Counted from the first letter of the stretch, positions 53,751-63,338 are shown. The stretch is 64,000 nucleotides of DNA from Fodinicurvata sediminis DSM 21159 (GCF_000420625.1 NZ_ATVH01000014.1:62001-126000), one strand, 5' to 3'. Made by a program: numbers and translations. Notes: generated by a model from the sequence alone, not told the origin.

Positions 53751-54902
53751 GTGCCCTTACATTTCAGCGAATCCGAGTTCGAAGAGCGGCGTCAGCGCTG
53801 CTGTGCAGCGATGACACGCGAAGGCCTGGATGGCCTGCTGGTCTTCCGGCAGGAATCCATGTACTACCTGACGGGGTACGACACCTTCGGCTATGTCTAT
53901 TTTCAATGCCTTGTGCTGAAGGCTGACGGCAGCACCGCCCTGTTGACCCGGGCGCCTGACCTGCGCCAGGCGCAACAGACCTCGACCGTCGAGGACATAC
54001 GCATATGGGTGGATGATCCCGGCACCAACCCCGCCGAAGAACTGCGCAGCCTGCTTCGCGAGCAAGGCCTCGATGGCTGTCGCCTGGGCGTGGAATACGA
54101 AGCCTACGGCCTGACAGGCTACAACTGCAAACGGCTGGAAGCCGCACTCGGCGAATTCTGCCAGTTGGAAGATGCCTCCTGGTTGGTCAGCCGCCTGCGG
54201 GTCGTGAAAAGCCCCACCGAAATCGAATACCTGCGTAAGGCGGCCGCACTGGCCGATGCCGCCGGGGACGCGGCCCTGGAACGGACAGGCCCCGGTGCCT
54301 ACGAGGGAGACATTCTGGCCGACATGCATGCCTGCATCTTCCGCGGTGGCGGCGACGATCCGGCAAACGAGTTCATCATCGGCTCCGGCCCCCAGGCCCT
54401 GCTTTGCCGCTATCACAGTGGTCGCCGGTATCTGGATGCTCAGGACCAATTGACGCTCGAGTGGGCCGGCACCTATCGCCACTATCACGCTGCCATGATG
54501 CGCACTGTTCCCCTTGGCACCTGTCCGCCGGAACAGAAGGAGATGTTCGAGGCCGCGCGCGATGCTCTTCTGGCCGTGGAAGAAGCCCTTGCACCCGGCA
54601 ACACTGTCGGCATGGCTTTCGATGCCCACGCCCGCACCCTAGATCAGGCCGGCCTGAGCGCACATCGGATGAATGCCTGCGGTTATTCCATGGGCACCAC
54701 CTTTGCGCCAAACTGGATGGACTGGCCTATGCTCTATCACGGCAATCCGGTTGTCATAGAGCCCGGCATGGCCTTCTTCGTCCACATCATCATCTTCAAC
54801 AGTGACAAGGGACTTGCCATGACGTTGGGGCGATCCTCCCTGGTCGGAAAATCGGGCTCGGAAAGCCTGTCCAAGGCGCCCCTCGAGCTGATCGTCAAAT
54901 AG
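53751..54902 (+). CDS. M24 (pita-bread fold) family protein with non-canonical metal-site residues
   Basis: A 383-residue protein with a creatinase-like N-terminal domain and an M24 C-terminal domain. The usual metal ligands look altered: LEWAGTYRHYHAAMMRT stands where Asp-containing motifs are normal, and GYSMGTTF replaces the usual GHGIG. This resembles the metal-independent creatinase/ectoine hydrolase (DoeA) side of the family more than Xaa-Pro aminopeptidases. It starts with GTG 53751 after GGGGAGAAG. It is 30 bases after pgeF, so it may be the last gene of the lgt operon. Confidence 0.8.
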   Translation: MPLHFSESEFEERRQRCCAAMTREGLDGLLVFRQESMYYLTGYDTFGYVYFQCLVLKADGSTALLTRAPDLRQAQQTSTVEDIRIWVDDPGTNPAEELRSLLREQGLDGCRLGVEYEAYGLTGYNCKRLEAALGEFCQLEDASWLVSRLRVVKSPTEIEYLRKAAALADAAGDAALERTGPGAYEGDILADMHACIFRGGGDDPANEFIIGSGPQALLCRYHSGRRYLDAQDQLTLEWAGTYRHYHAAMMRTVPLGTCPPEQKEMFEAARDALLAVEEALAPGNTVGMAFDAHARTLDQAGLSAHRMNACGYSMGTTFAPNWMDWPMLYHGNPVVIEPGMAFFVHIIIFNSDKGLAMTLGRSSLVGKSGSESLSKAPLELIVK

Positions 54903-54912
54903 GACAGCCTCC

Positions 54913-54981
54913 GTGCCGCATCTCATCCTCTTTGTCTGCTTCATGATGCTGGGGCTACTGGCAACCTGCGTGATGATGTAA
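54913..54981 (+). CDS. Possible 22-residue hydrophobic peptide coupled to the next gene
   Basis: GTG 54913 opens a 22-codon frame reading MPHLILFVCFMMLGLLATCV then MM, essentially one membrane segment. AGGA lies 8 bases before the GTG. Its stop forms TAATG with the start of the lipoprotein gene, which itself lacks a clear ribosome-binding site. That supports translational coupling, but such a short frame may be fortuitous. Confidence 0.35.
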   Translation: MPHLILFVCFMMLGLLATCVMM

Positions 54982-55976
54982 TGCGTCTTGCCGGACCTCT
55001 GATACTGCTGCTTCTCCTACTCGGTGGCTGTGGAGAACTGCCCCGCCCTTTCAGCCAGGCAGACCAGCAAGCCTTTGACCTTCGCCTGGCGCGGGAGCGC
55101 AACACGATCCACGTCCGAGCGCCCAACAGCCTTCCGGGCCAACAGAAGGCCGAGTTCGAGCAGAGGATCGTCGAGGGGCTGCGTGCGAACGGACTCTCCG
55201 CCCGGCGGTCTGCCTCCCCACGACCAGGTTTTGCCCGACTTCTAGCCGAGAGCAGCCTTCAAGCAGATGGTGCGGACGGGGGCAGGCTGAAGCTTTCCTG
55301 GAAGCTCTTTTCCATGGACGGCGATCTTTTGCTGAATCCTGTTCAGGAGCGTTCGATTCGCAAGGATGCCTGGCCTGGGGGCGACAGGGATCTTCTGACC
55401 TCACTGAGTGACGAGTTGGTCTCCGAAATCGCCGACAACCTTGGCCTCACCTATCGTCCGCCGGCACTGGCACCTGACGAACTCGCCGACACAGCGAATG
55501 AATCGGAGCCTTCCCCGGAAGGTCAGCCGGAACAAAGCATGGCGGCAACAACGCACGAAGACCCAGCCGATCCCACCCCGCAGCGGAACGAACAGCGCAG
55601 CGGCGAGGTCGTCGTCCTGCCCATCGAGGAAGCGCCCGGCGATGGCCGCGAGAGCCTGGAGATCGCCATGATGCAGGTTCTTCGGGATGCCGGTGTTCCG
55701 GTGCGGCGTGTGCCGGAAATCCAAGATTTCCTTCTGGAAGTAGATGTCGAAGTGGGGGCGCCGCGTGAAGGGCGGCAACGCGTGCAGATCATCTGGACTC
55801 TCCTGTCCGCGCGCGACTTCTCGGAAATCGGTACCCTGACCCAGGACAACCAGATCCCGGCCGGCAGCCTGGACGGTGAATGGGGGGATACGGCCTATGC
55901 CATCAGTCGTGCGGCGGCCGATGGCCTTGTTGAATTGCTCAAGGAAACAGGCTTAGCCATCACATCAGGAGGGTAA
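54981..55976 (+). CDS. Lipoprotein with two similar domains, function unknown
   Basis: A 331-residue protein with signal peptide and lipobox LLGGC, so a membrane-anchored lipoprotein. Two halves resemble each other: N-half (about 30-160) has EFEQRIVEGLRANGLSARR then LKLSWKLFSMDGDLL, and C-half (about 210-328) has ESLEIAMMQVLRDAGVPVRR then VQIIWTLLSARDFSEIG. A Pro/Glu/Thr-rich linker lies between. I do not recognise the family. It follows the possible 22-residue peptide with a TAATG junction. Confidence 0.82.
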   Translation: MRLAGPLILLLLLLGGCGELPRPFSQADQQAFDLRLARERNTIHVRAPNSLPGQQKAEFEQRIVEGLRANGLSARRSASPRPGFARLLAESSLQADGADGGRLKLSWKLFSMDGDLLLNPVQERSIRKDAWPGGDRDLLTSLSDELVSEIADNLGLTYRPPALAPDELADTANESEPSPEGQPEQSMAATTHEDPADPTPQRNEQRSGEVVVLPIEEAPGDGRESLEIAMMQVLRDAGVPVRRVPEIQDFLLEVDVEVGAPREGRQRVQIIWTLLSARDFSEIGTLTQDNQIPAGSLDGEWGDTAYAISRAAADGLVELLKETGLAITSGG

Positions 55977-56080
55977 AAACCATTGGCCATAGGTAATATC
56001 TTTATATCGGTTACAAATCTGATTATAGGCGGCAAGTCATTGATCTGTTGGCTCAGCAAGAGATTTTCCGAAAGAGCCGG

Positions 56081-57076
56081 CTAGGTTTTTTTGCCACCAA
56101 TGAATTTACCATCATGTCGGTAAAGTCCTGCTATGTCAGTAAGACTCCCAAGGTTTAAGAATATTGGCTCTTTGGCTACGCCGCCATGGAGCGGAAACCA
56201 TAGGAATCTATATTCACGCTGAAAAGCGTATCGAAAGTCCTTGCTTGTCCCTGGATCAATATCCTCCTTAGGTGTCCATTCATAGGGGTCAAAATAACGG
56301 ACAGGGATGTAGTGAAAGTACCATCCCTTGAGGTGTTGGGCTGCAGCGATTTCCAGCCTTCGTGCAAATGCATCGATGTCCCATATCACAACGAAGGCAT
56401 TGGCAGGCTCTCCGCTACTGTTTGGGAAAGCCGGATACAAACGGCTGTCATGCTCTGTGGAACAACAAAGCGTATAATAATTCACACTATATGATGTGGT
56501 GCGCTGCACATCACCGATTACTCGTATTGTTGAACCATCTTGCTTAGTAATGCGTGTTAGATCCCCTCGCAGAAAACGATGTTTGTTTAACTCATCATCG
56601 CGGCGATCTTCATTTAAGTGTTCTCCACGATAAGAGGATGCTGGGGCAATACGCACCGTACCGTTCATGACAAAGTCAGACAAAAACCGTTCTTCGCTGT
56701 ATCGAACCACAAAATCGCTGGCATTTGGATGTCGTGGGATGCTTACTGGTTGTACGCTAGGGGTATCGGGGACTTCAGTTTTATCCGATGAAGGAGGTGC
56801 ACTCCCTCGTAGCTGATATTCGTAGTTTAGGTGTACGAACTTTCGAAGCCACCACCAAGTACTAAGAAAATGAGCTTTGATTGGCACTGAATCGCGAAGA
56901 GGGCAAACGAGGTACCGAATATTGCGGCAAATAGCAATGTATCGATCTGCAAGATGATCTTCTGTCGTGTTCTTCAGATATCTGTTACAATCATATTCAA
57001 ATTTCCAAAGCTCTGTGTCGAATCGCTCATCGTGAAGACGCCAGCCCAGAAAATCTTCGAGAGAAACTCCACTCAT
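56081..57076 (-). CDS. AT-rich accessory gene, DUF2971-like protein of unknown function
   Basis: A 331-residue cytosolic protein that I cannot assign firmly. The stretches RYSEERFLSDFVMNGTVRI, ASSYRGEHLNEDRRDDE and RYAFQREYRFLWFP recall DUF2971-type proteins, which turn up in bacterial accessory regions. The codon use is much more AT-rich than the flanks and the gene lies between unrelated housekeeping-type genes, so horizontal transfer is likely. The ATG at 57076 is preferred, and a GTG at 57091 is also in frame. No partner toxin, integrase or repeat is seen next to it. Confidence 0.7.
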   Translation of the reverse strand: MSGVSLEDFLGWRLHDERFDTELWKFEYDCNRYLKNTTEDHLADRYIAICRNIRYLVCPLRDSVPIKAHFLSTWWWLRKFVHLNYEYQLRGSAPPSSDKTEVPDTPSVQPVSIPRHPNASDFVVRYSEERFLSDFVMNGTVRIAPASSYRGEHLNEDRRDDELNKHRFLRGDLTRITKQDGSTIRVIGDVQRTTSYSVNYYTLCCSTEHDSRLYPAFPNSSGEPANAFVVIWDIDAFARRLEIAAAQHLKGWYFHYIPVRYFDPYEWTPKEDIDPGTSKDFRYAFQREYRFLWFPLHGGVAKEPIFLNLGSLTDIAGLYRHDGKFIGGKKT

Positions 57077-57209
57077 ACGAGCAAGACTCACTTTTGAGTT
57101 TTTACAGTTTTCCTATCTCGAGGTGAATACTATCTCACAATGACCTAACTTCTCAAGAAACGGGCCTGGCCATCACACCATGGGGCGAAGCCCATTAGTC
57201 CAGTTCTTA

Positions 57210-58130
57210 CTATTGCCGTATCTGCTTTCCACCATGAAAAATGCCGTGGAAACGATAGACGCGCAGGTGTCCGCTTTCCATGGCCGCGGCCCGCCCGGTC
57301 CAGAGTTCGGCTTCGGACATCATCACTTTGGCCAGTTCCTCTTCGGGACGCTGGTTATGGGTGTGGTCCAGATATTCGGCCCATGCCGAACGAATCATCT
57401 GGACGAACCGATGGGTGATATCCTCCTGGACACGTATCTCGATGTTCCGGGACACCAGGTTCTTTTGGTATTCCGCTGCCGTCCAGGGGTGCGGTGCCAT
57501 CGGCTCCCTCTGCAGCCATTCGCTTAAATCTCCATCCAGGGATTCCGGGCTGTCCACGACGTAATCAGTAAACAACACCTGACCACGTGGTTTCAACGCT
57601 TTGACCAGGTGATCCAGCAGGTGCTGTTTGTCGATAATGCGGAAAAAGGCGTCCTTCGAGAAAATCGCATCGTATCCGCGCTGCTTCAGCTCGGCTTCCG
57701 ACAGGTTTGCCTGCGTAACAGGCGCCCGACGCCCCATACCGGCGGCTTCCGAAAGAGCGGCTCCTGCTTCGGCAAGCGCGACATCCTCCTCCAGCGCCGT
57801 TACCCAGGCGCCAAAGGACTCCGCCATGACCCGTGCACAGCCGCCAAGTCCCGCGCCCATGTCGAGAACACTCATCTCGTTGTTGAGCCCCAGAGGTTTC
57901 ACCATGTCCTGGACAAATTCAGGATCGCCGGGTGAAATCATTCCGGAGCCCCAAAGAGCCTGGGCCAACTCGATGCGCGCGGTTTCCCACGGCATCTTCT
58001 CACGTTCGTAGGTAATGTTGTGGGCAGGTGGCTCCTCGTCAGGTACTTCGACAGGGCGTTCCTTCAGGCGCAGGTCATACCCCTGCCACCAAGCCTTCAG
58101 CCGCATGCTGATAGGGATTCTTCTGGTCAT
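57210..58130 (-). CDS. Class I SAM-dependent methyltransferase
   Basis: A 306-residue methyltransferase. SAM motif I is VLDMGAGLGGCARVMA, and the post-motif DAIFSKDAFFRIIDKQHLLD is like the phosphoethanolamine/phospholipid N-methyltransferase group, but the substrate is unknown. ATG 58130 is preferred because AGGGA precedes it. A basic N-terminal arm (RRIPISMRLKAWWQGYDLRL) may be a membrane contact. It is divergent from the PAS-domain gene. Confidence 0.85.
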   Translation of the reverse strand: MTRRIPISMRLKAWWQGYDLRLKERPVEVPDEEPPAHNITYEREKMPWETARIELAQALWGSGMISPGDPEFVQDMVKPLGLNNEMSVLDMGAGLGGCARVMAESFGAWVTALEEDVALAEAGAALSEAAGMGRRAPVTQANLSEAELKQRGYDAIFSKDAFFRIIDKQHLLDHLVKALKPRGQVLFTDYVVDSPESLDGDLSEWLQREPMAPHPWTAAEYQKNLVSRNIEIRVQEDITHRFVQMIRSAWAEYLDHTHNQRPEEELAKVMMSEAELWTGRAAAMESGHLRVYRFHGIFHGGKQIRQ

Positions 58131-58364
58131 CGACCATTCCCTTCTGTCGCACGCTTGCACAAGTCGCAAACCACTCCTGAAATGAGTAAAATCGCAAGAC
58201 CTTCAACCTAATGGCAAGTGGTAAAGCCTCTGTTAACTCTTACCCCACGACGCTATCCCCTTTCCGCCTTTCAACTGTTGCAAAATGGCTGCCATGAGCG
58301 AAAGTCACTTGGCCTTTGCCCCTTTTTTGTGATTCACCTAGGGGGTCATATCTTGGGGGCTATT

Positions 58365-58811
58365 ATGACCAATCAGGACTCGGGCCTTAGCCTGCGCCAT
58401 CCGCAACTGAAATCCCTCTACAGGGAATGGGTAAAACTCTGTGGAGAGGGCACCTTTCCCATGGCGGCCGACCTGGATCCGCGCGACCTGCGTCCCTGGC
58501 TCGACCATCTGGTTGTCATACGCATCACCGCAGACGGCCGCTTCGTCTACGGCTATTATAACCCTAACTATGCCGAGATTTTCGATGGAGACAGGGTTGG
58601 CCAGTCTCTGGAATCCCTGCCCGAGGAGCAACGGCGTCTGCTGGAAGCCGAATACCGGCAGGTCCAGCAGGAACGCCTGCCCACCTCACGCATCTACACG
58701 GCCCTGTTCTACGGAGAGGAACAGAGCTGGGAACGTCTGGTTCTTCCATTCTTCACACCCAAGGGACGCGTCGAGAAAATGCTTGTGGGCGCCTACAGGC
58801 TGAACCAATGA
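58365..58811 (+). CDS. PAS_5-type domain protein
   Basis: A 148-residue protein that is nearly all one PAS-like domain of the PAS_5 type found mainly in alphaproteobacteria: HPQLKSLYREWVKLCGEG, DPRDLRPWLDHLVVIRI, then YNPNYAEIFDGDRVGQSLES and a C-terminal VLPFFTPKGRVEKMLVG. No output domain follows. ATG 58365 is used after GGGGG. It overlaps the next gene by four bases (ATGA). Confidence 0.82.
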   Translation: MTNQDSGLSLRHPQLKSLYREWVKLCGEGTFPMAADLDPRDLRPWLDHLVVIRITADGRFVYGYYNPNYAEIFDGDRVGQSLESLPEEQRRLLEAEYRQVQQERLPTSRIYTALFYGEEQSWERLVLPFFTPKGRVEKMLVGAYRLNQ

Positions 58812-59230
58812 CATCTGGACCCCTATCCTTCTTTCGCTCGCGTATCCGCAAGGACCCCAGGCGGGAATTGACCCAGGCCGCCACAGTCCTCGAGACGGAG
58901 GAGTTCAATCTCTGGTGCGCCATGAATGACCGCCCTTTCCGGCTGCGTCTGGTCGAGGTGGATGGCGAACAGCCCGAATGGTGCATCGAGGCCGAACCTG
59001 GCACAGCCAACGCCCGGATCGTCTATGCCACCGGCACAGGGTCCGAAACCGCTGCAGTGGCCGTGGCCTATGGCTTTGTGGCCGGAGTCGAATGGCTGGA
59101 AGTGCTCCAGGAGGCAGAACAGCAGGAGGCCGAGGAAGCCGAAGCGGAAGCCTTCCGCCAGGCCGAAAGCGAAGAGGCCGGTGATGAAGAGACGCAGGAC
59201 GCGGACGCAGACGGACAGGAAAGCACCTGA
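58808..59230 (+). CDS. Conserved hypothetical protein with acidic tail
   Basis: A 140-residue protein. Residues up to about 100 are a compact domain (EEFNLWCAMNDRPFRLRLVE, WCIEAEPGTANARIVYATG). The last about 40 residues are almost all Glu, Ala, Gln and Asp. It starts inside the PAS_5-like gene stop, so the two are coupled and may act together. I know no function. Confidence 0.75.
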   Translation: MTSGPLSFFRSRIRKDPRRELTQAATVLETEEFNLWCAMNDRPFRLRLVEVDGEQPEWCIEAEPGTANARIVYATGTGSETAAVAVAYGFVAGVEWLEVLQEAEQQEAEEAEAEAFRQAESEEAGDEETQDADADGQEST

Positions 59231-59241
59231 CGGCACACGGT

Positions 59242-60249
59242 ATGTCGGAAACACGAACAGAACTGGTCCATGGCGGTGATCTCGACACTGCCCGCCTGCG
59301 CCATCCCGAGGCAGGCGACAGCTGGATTGACCTCTCCACGGGAATCAATCCCTGGCCCTATCCCATCCCCAGCATTGCCGACAACGACTGGCAGCGCCTG
59401 CCTGGGCGACGAGCCCGTGATGAACTGCTTCAGGCGGCACGTCATACCTATGGCCTTGCTCCGGAAGCTGGCATCACGGCCGCCCCGGGGACCCAGCTTC
59501 TGATCCAACTGCTCCCGCGTCTGTTTGCCCCGACAGAGGTGGAAATTACAGGCTTCACCTACGGTGAGCACCAACGCTGCTGGTCGCTTGCCGGCCACAG
59601 GGTCACAATCCGCCAGCCAGAAGACTCTTTGGCCGAGGACACGCAAGTCCGTGTCGTGACCCGCCCCAACAATCCGGACGGACGGATTCTTCCACGCGAA
59701 ACCCTGCTGGACTGGGCAGACCGGCTTGCCGAGCGGGGCGGTATTCTGGTCGTGGACGAGGCTTTTGCGGATGTGATCCCGGAATGCAGCCTCGCGCCGG
59801 ATGCCGATCACCCTGGGCTGTGCATTCTACGCTCCTTCGGAAAGTTCTTTGGCCTTGCCGGGCTCCGGCTCGGCTTCGCTCTGGGCCCCCCTGCCCTCCA
59901 GGCCAGGTTGACGGATGCCATGGGTCCCTGGGCCGTGGCCGGACCTGCCATGAGCATCGGCAGAACCGCCCTTGCAGATCAGCAATGGAGTGAAGAAACG
60001 CGTCAAGCACTGCAGAAACAATCCGGGCAGCTGGATGCAGTACTCCAGAAAGCCGGTTTGGATATTCTGGGCGGCACATCGCTTTTTCGGCTCTGTGCCC
60101 ATGATTCTGCAAGCGAGATTGCCGAAAGCCTTGCGGCCCGGGGCATCCTGGTGCGCAGTTTTCCTGAAGCGCCGCGCTGGCTACGCTTTGGTCTGCCCCC
60201 CGACACTTCCGCCCTGCAACGCCTGACCCAGGCCCTCGCGCATGGCTGA
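59242..60249 (+). CDS. cobC: Threonine-phosphate decarboxylase (CobC)
   Basis: A 335-residue PLP enzyme of the aminotransferase fold. HGGDLDTARLRHPEAGDSWI and DLSTGINPWPYP are the family start. RPNNPDGRILPRETL, VVDEAFADVIPE and the PLP-lysine region RSFGKFFGLAGLRLG follow. It makes aminopropanol phosphate for the cobalamin nucleotide loop. It overlaps cobD by eight bases. ATG 59242. Confidence 0.9.
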   Translation: MSETRTELVHGGDLDTARLRHPEAGDSWIDLSTGINPWPYPIPSIADNDWQRLPGRRARDELLQAARHTYGLAPEAGITAAPGTQLLIQLLPRLFAPTEVEITGFTYGEHQRCWSLAGHRVTIRQPEDSLAEDTQVRVVTRPNNPDGRILPRETLLDWADRLAERGGILVVDEAFADVIPECSLAPDADHPGLCILRSFGKFFGLAGLRLGFALGPPALQARLTDAMGPWAVAGPAMSIGRTALADQQWSEETRQALQKQSGQLDAVLQKAGLDILGGTSLFRLCAHDSASEIAESLAARGILVRSFPEAPRWLRFGLPPDTSALQRLTQALAHG

Positions 60250-61207
60250 GGCCGCGCTGGTCCTCTTGGTGGCCCTGGTCCTGGACGCCCTGATCGGCGA
60301 CCCGGACTGGCTCTGGCGCCACCTGCCTCACCCGATCACACTGATCGGACGCTTGATCAGCCATTTCGATCGAGAGTTCAACCTGGAGGACGCGGCCGAG
60401 GGCACACGGCGTCGCCTGGGGATCCTGGTCATCCTTCTACTGCTTGCCGGCGCCATCGTCTGCGGGATGGCCCTGGCATTTCTCTTCAAGATGCTGCCCT
60501 TCGGCTGGGTTCCCGAAACGCTCCTCGTCGCCGTCCTCCTGGCCCAGCGCAGCCTCTGTCAGCATGTTCTGAGCGTTGCTCGGGGATTTCATGACAATGG
60601 CCTGTCGGGCGCCCGGCGCGCCGTGGGAATGATCGTCGGTCGAGATCCCGAAAAACTCGATGAATCAGGGGTCTGCCGTGCGGCCATCGAATCCCTGGCC
60701 GAGAACTTTTCGGACGGGGTCATTGCGCCGGCTTTCTGGTACCTGCTGGCCGGCCTGCCCGGATTGCTGGCCTACAAGGTGCTCAACACCGCCGATTCCA
60801 TGGTGGGCCATCGCAATGAGCGCCATGCAGACTTCGGCTGGGCAACCGCCCGACTGGACGACCTGGCCAACCTGCCGGCATCGCGTCTCAGCGCCCTGTT
60901 GATCCTGCTGGCGAGTGCCCCGTCAGGCTGGCACAGGATTTTCCGCAGCATATGGCAGGATGCTCCGAAGCATCGCTCGCCCAATGCCGGCTGGCCGGAA
61001 GCGGCCATGGGGGCAAGCCTTGGCCTGGCACTCGCCGGACCGCGCAGCTATGGCGCCCAGCAGGTCGAGGATGCCTGGATGAACGAAAAGGGGCGGCAGG
61101 CAGCGAACCCGCAAGATATCCGAAGGGCTGTTGCCCTCTGCTGGCGCAGCTTTGTCATTCTGCTCCTGCTGCTTGCCCTGATTGCCGCCGGCGAAATGCT
61201 CTTCTGA
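60242..61207 (+). CDS. cobD: Adenosylcobinamide-phosphate synthase (CbiB/CobD)
   Basis: A 321-residue membrane enzyme that joins aminopropanol phosphate to adenosylcobyric acid. Visible marks are LVLDALIGDPDWLWRHLPHP, RRAVGMIVGRDPEKLDE, GVIAPAFWYLLAGLPG and MVGHRNERHADFGWATARLD. It starts inside cobC and ends back to back with the convergent cobQ stop, without a gap. Confidence 0.93.
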   Translation: MAEAALVLLVALVLDALIGDPDWLWRHLPHPITLIGRLISHFDREFNLEDAAEGTRRRLGILVILLLLAGAIVCGMALAFLFKMLPFGWVPETLLVAVLLAQRSLCQHVLSVARGFHDNGLSGARRAVGMIVGRDPEKLDESGVCRAAIESLAENFSDGVIAPAFWYLLAGLPGLLAYKVLNTADSMVGHRNERHADFGWATARLDDLANLPASRLSALLILLASAPSGWHRIFRSIWQDAPKHRSPNAGWPEAAMGASLGLALAGPRSYGAQQVEDAWMNEKGRQAANPQDIRRAVALCWRSFVILLLLLALIAAGEMLF

Positions 61208-62686
61208 TCACCCGACGTCAGCTGATGTCGCGATCTCGAGCAGGCGATCGGCATCGACATGGACCTCCAGGTGATCGGCCAGGGCGTCCAGCGCGTTGTC
61301 CACCTGGATTTCATAGGCAAGCCCGGAGTTCGCGCGCTGGCACAGGCTGCCCAGGTAGGCACTGCGGAAGTCATCGGCCTGGAAGAGACCGTGCAGATAG
61401 CAGCCCATAACCCGGCCATCCGCCGAAACGGCACCATCGGAGCGCGCGGGCTCGAGTTGCAGGAAGGGTGCTTGTGTACCTGGACCTTCTGTATGGCCCA
61501 AGTGCATTTCGTATCCCAGAACCGGCAGCCCGCTGAGCAGATGACGGCCGCGCATTTCCACCAGCGTCTTGTCCGGCTTCATGGTCGTCTCGACCTCCAG
61601 AAGGCCCAGCCCCTCATGGGAGCCACCACCGCTTTCCAATGCATCCGGATCATGCAGGCGGCGTCCCAGCATCTGGTAACCGCCACAGATGCCCAGCACC
61701 CAGCCTCCACGGCGCAAATGGGCCCGCAGGTCGATATCCCAGCCCTGCTCCCGGAAGAAAGCAAGGTCGCCCAGAGTGGATTTCGATCCCGGCAGAATCA
61801 CGAGGTCGGCCGTCCCGGGCAAGGCACGACCCGGCTCCACAAACTCCAGCAGGACATCCGGTTCCTGTGCCAGAGGATCGAAATCGTCAAAATTGGCAAT
61901 GCGCGAGAAACGGGGGACCACGATGTGAATGCGCCGCTCGGCGTCGCCTGAAGAACTCTGTGATAACGAGACTGCATCCTCGGCCGGCAGATAGCCCGCC
62001 TGTGGCAGGAAGGGTACCACCCCCAAAGCCGGCCATCCGGTTTGCTGGGCGATCAAGTCCATTCCATCGTTGAACAGGCTGGTATCCCCCCGAAACTTGT
62101 TGATCAGAAACCCACGAATGCGCGCCCGTTCCTCTTTGCGTATGACAGCATGGGTTCCCACCAGGCTGGCGATCACGCCGCCACGGTCGATATCCCCAAT
62201 CAGGATGACAGGGCAGTCGGCGGCCTCGGCGAAGCCCATGTTGGCAATGTCCCCGGCCCTCAGATTGACCTCGGCCGGACTGCCAGCACCCTCCACCAGG
62301 ACCAGATCGGCTTCCTCGCCCAGCCTGTGATAGCTCTCCAGGACCGCCTGCAGCAACTCGGGCTTGCGCGCGGAATAATCCCGTGCTTTCAGGGTAGCCC
62401 AGCGCTGCCCCTGCACGATCACCTGCGCCCCCAGATCGCTTTCGGGCTTCAGCAGGACGGGATTCATGTCTATGGCTGGCGCCACGCCGCAGGCGCGCGC
62501 CTGCAGGGCCTGGGCACGTCCGATCTCTCCGCCGTCAGCGGTCACGGCAGCATTGTTGGACATGTTCTGCGGCTTGAAAGGCCGCACGGACAGGCCCCTG
62601 CGGGCAAACAGGCGGCAGAGTCCGGCAACCAGCACCGATTTGCCCACGTCGGACCCGGTGCCCTGGAACATCAGGGACGCTGTCAT
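61208..62686 (-). CDS. cobQ: Cobyric acid synthase CobQ
   Basis: A 492-residue amidotransferase that amidates four carboxyls of adenosylcobyrinic acid diamide. The ATP-binding N-half has [20 protein letters not shown] and [14 protein letters not shown]. The glutaminase half has [10 protein letters not shown] with the catalytic Cys and GCYLHGLF with the catalytic His. It is on the same strand as cobO and the partial cobN. cobQ's stop touches cobD's on the other strand. Confidence 0.95.
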   Translation of the reverse strand: MTASLMFQGTGSDVGKSVLVAGLCRLFARRGLSVRPFKPQNMSNNAAVTADGGEIGRAQALQARACGVAPAIDMNPVLLKPESDLGAQVIVQGQRWATLKARDYSARKPELLQAVLESYHRLGEEADLVLVEGAGSPAEVNLRAGDIANMGFAEAADCPVILIGDIDRGGVIASLVGTHAVIRKEERARIRGFLINKFRGDTSLFNDGMDLIAQQTGWPALGVVPFLPQAGYLPAEDAVSLSQSSSGDAERRIHIVVPRFSRIANFDDFDPLAQEPDVLLEFVEPGRALPGTADLVILPGSKSTLGDLAFFREQGWDIDLRAHLRRGGWVLGICGGYQMLGRRLHDPDALESGGGSHEGLGLLEVETTMKPDKTLVEMRGRHLLSGLPVLGYEMHLGHTEGPGTQAPFLQLEPARSDGAVSADGRVMGCYLHGLFQADDFRSAYLGSLCQRANSGLAYEIQVDNALDALADHLEVHVDADRLLEIATSADVG

Positions 62687-62708
62687 GGCAAATCCTGAGA
62701 CAGCTGCT

Positions 62709-63335
62709 TCAGAACTCGATGCCGGCCTGGGCCTTCACGCCATCGCGGAAGGGGTGCTTCACCATGGTCATCTCGGTCACCAGGTCGGCGATCTCGATCA
62801 ACTCGTCTTTGGCGTTGCGGCCGGTGATCAGCACGTGGGTGTCCTTCGGCTTCTCCTCCTGCAGGAAGGTCACCACCTCGTCGATGGGCAGGTAGTCGTA
62901 GCGCAGCACTATGTTCAGTTCGTCCAGCAAGATCATGCGGTAATTGGTGTCGCGAATCATCTCCTTGGCCTGCTCCCAGGCGGATCGGGCGGCGTCAATG
63001 TCGCGCTGACGATCCTGGGTGTCCCAAGTAAAGCCCTGGCCCATGGTCTTGATGGTCACCTGCTCTGGAAAGTGCTCCAGGATCTGGCGCTCGCCGGTTT
63101 CCCACTTGCCCTTCACGAACTGGACGACACCAACCTTGAAGCCATTGCCCATGGCCCGCATGACCAGGCCGAAGGCCGCCGTGGACTTGCCCTTGCCCTT
63201 TCCCGTATGGACCATCAGCAGGCCTTTCTCGATGGTCTTGGTGGCCAGGATCTTCTCCCGCGCGGCCTTCTTCTTGGCCATCTTCTCGGCGTGCCGCGCG
63301 TTGATTTCCTCTTCGGTCATTCCCTCGGTCTTCAT
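62709..63335 (-). CDS. cobO: Cob(I)yrinic acid a,c-diamide adenosyltransferase CobO
   Basis: A 208-residue ATP-binding enzyme. The P-loop [33 protein letters not shown] and [16 protein letters not shown] are hallmarks of the CobO/CobA corrinoid adenosyltransferase. It adds the upper adenosyl ligand to the corrin ring. Its start lies three bases past the cobN stop, and cobQ follows 22 bases after. Confidence 0.95.
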   Translation of the reverse strand: MKTEGMTEEEINARHAEKMAKKKAAREKILATKTIEKGLLMVHTGKGKGKSTAAFGLVMRAMGNGFKVGVVQFVKGKWETGERQILEHFPEQVTIKTMGQGFTWDTQDRQRDIDAARSAWEQAKEMIRDTNYRMILLDELNIVLRYDYLPIDEVVTFLQEEKPKDTHVLITGRNAKDELIEIADLVTEMTMVKHPFRDGVKAQAGIEF

Positions 63336-63338
63336 GGG

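Noticed and set aside
55977-56080. Terminator hairpin before 56081
   Set aside because: Only a GGCTC/GAGCC five-base pair with a large loop was found, which is too weak.
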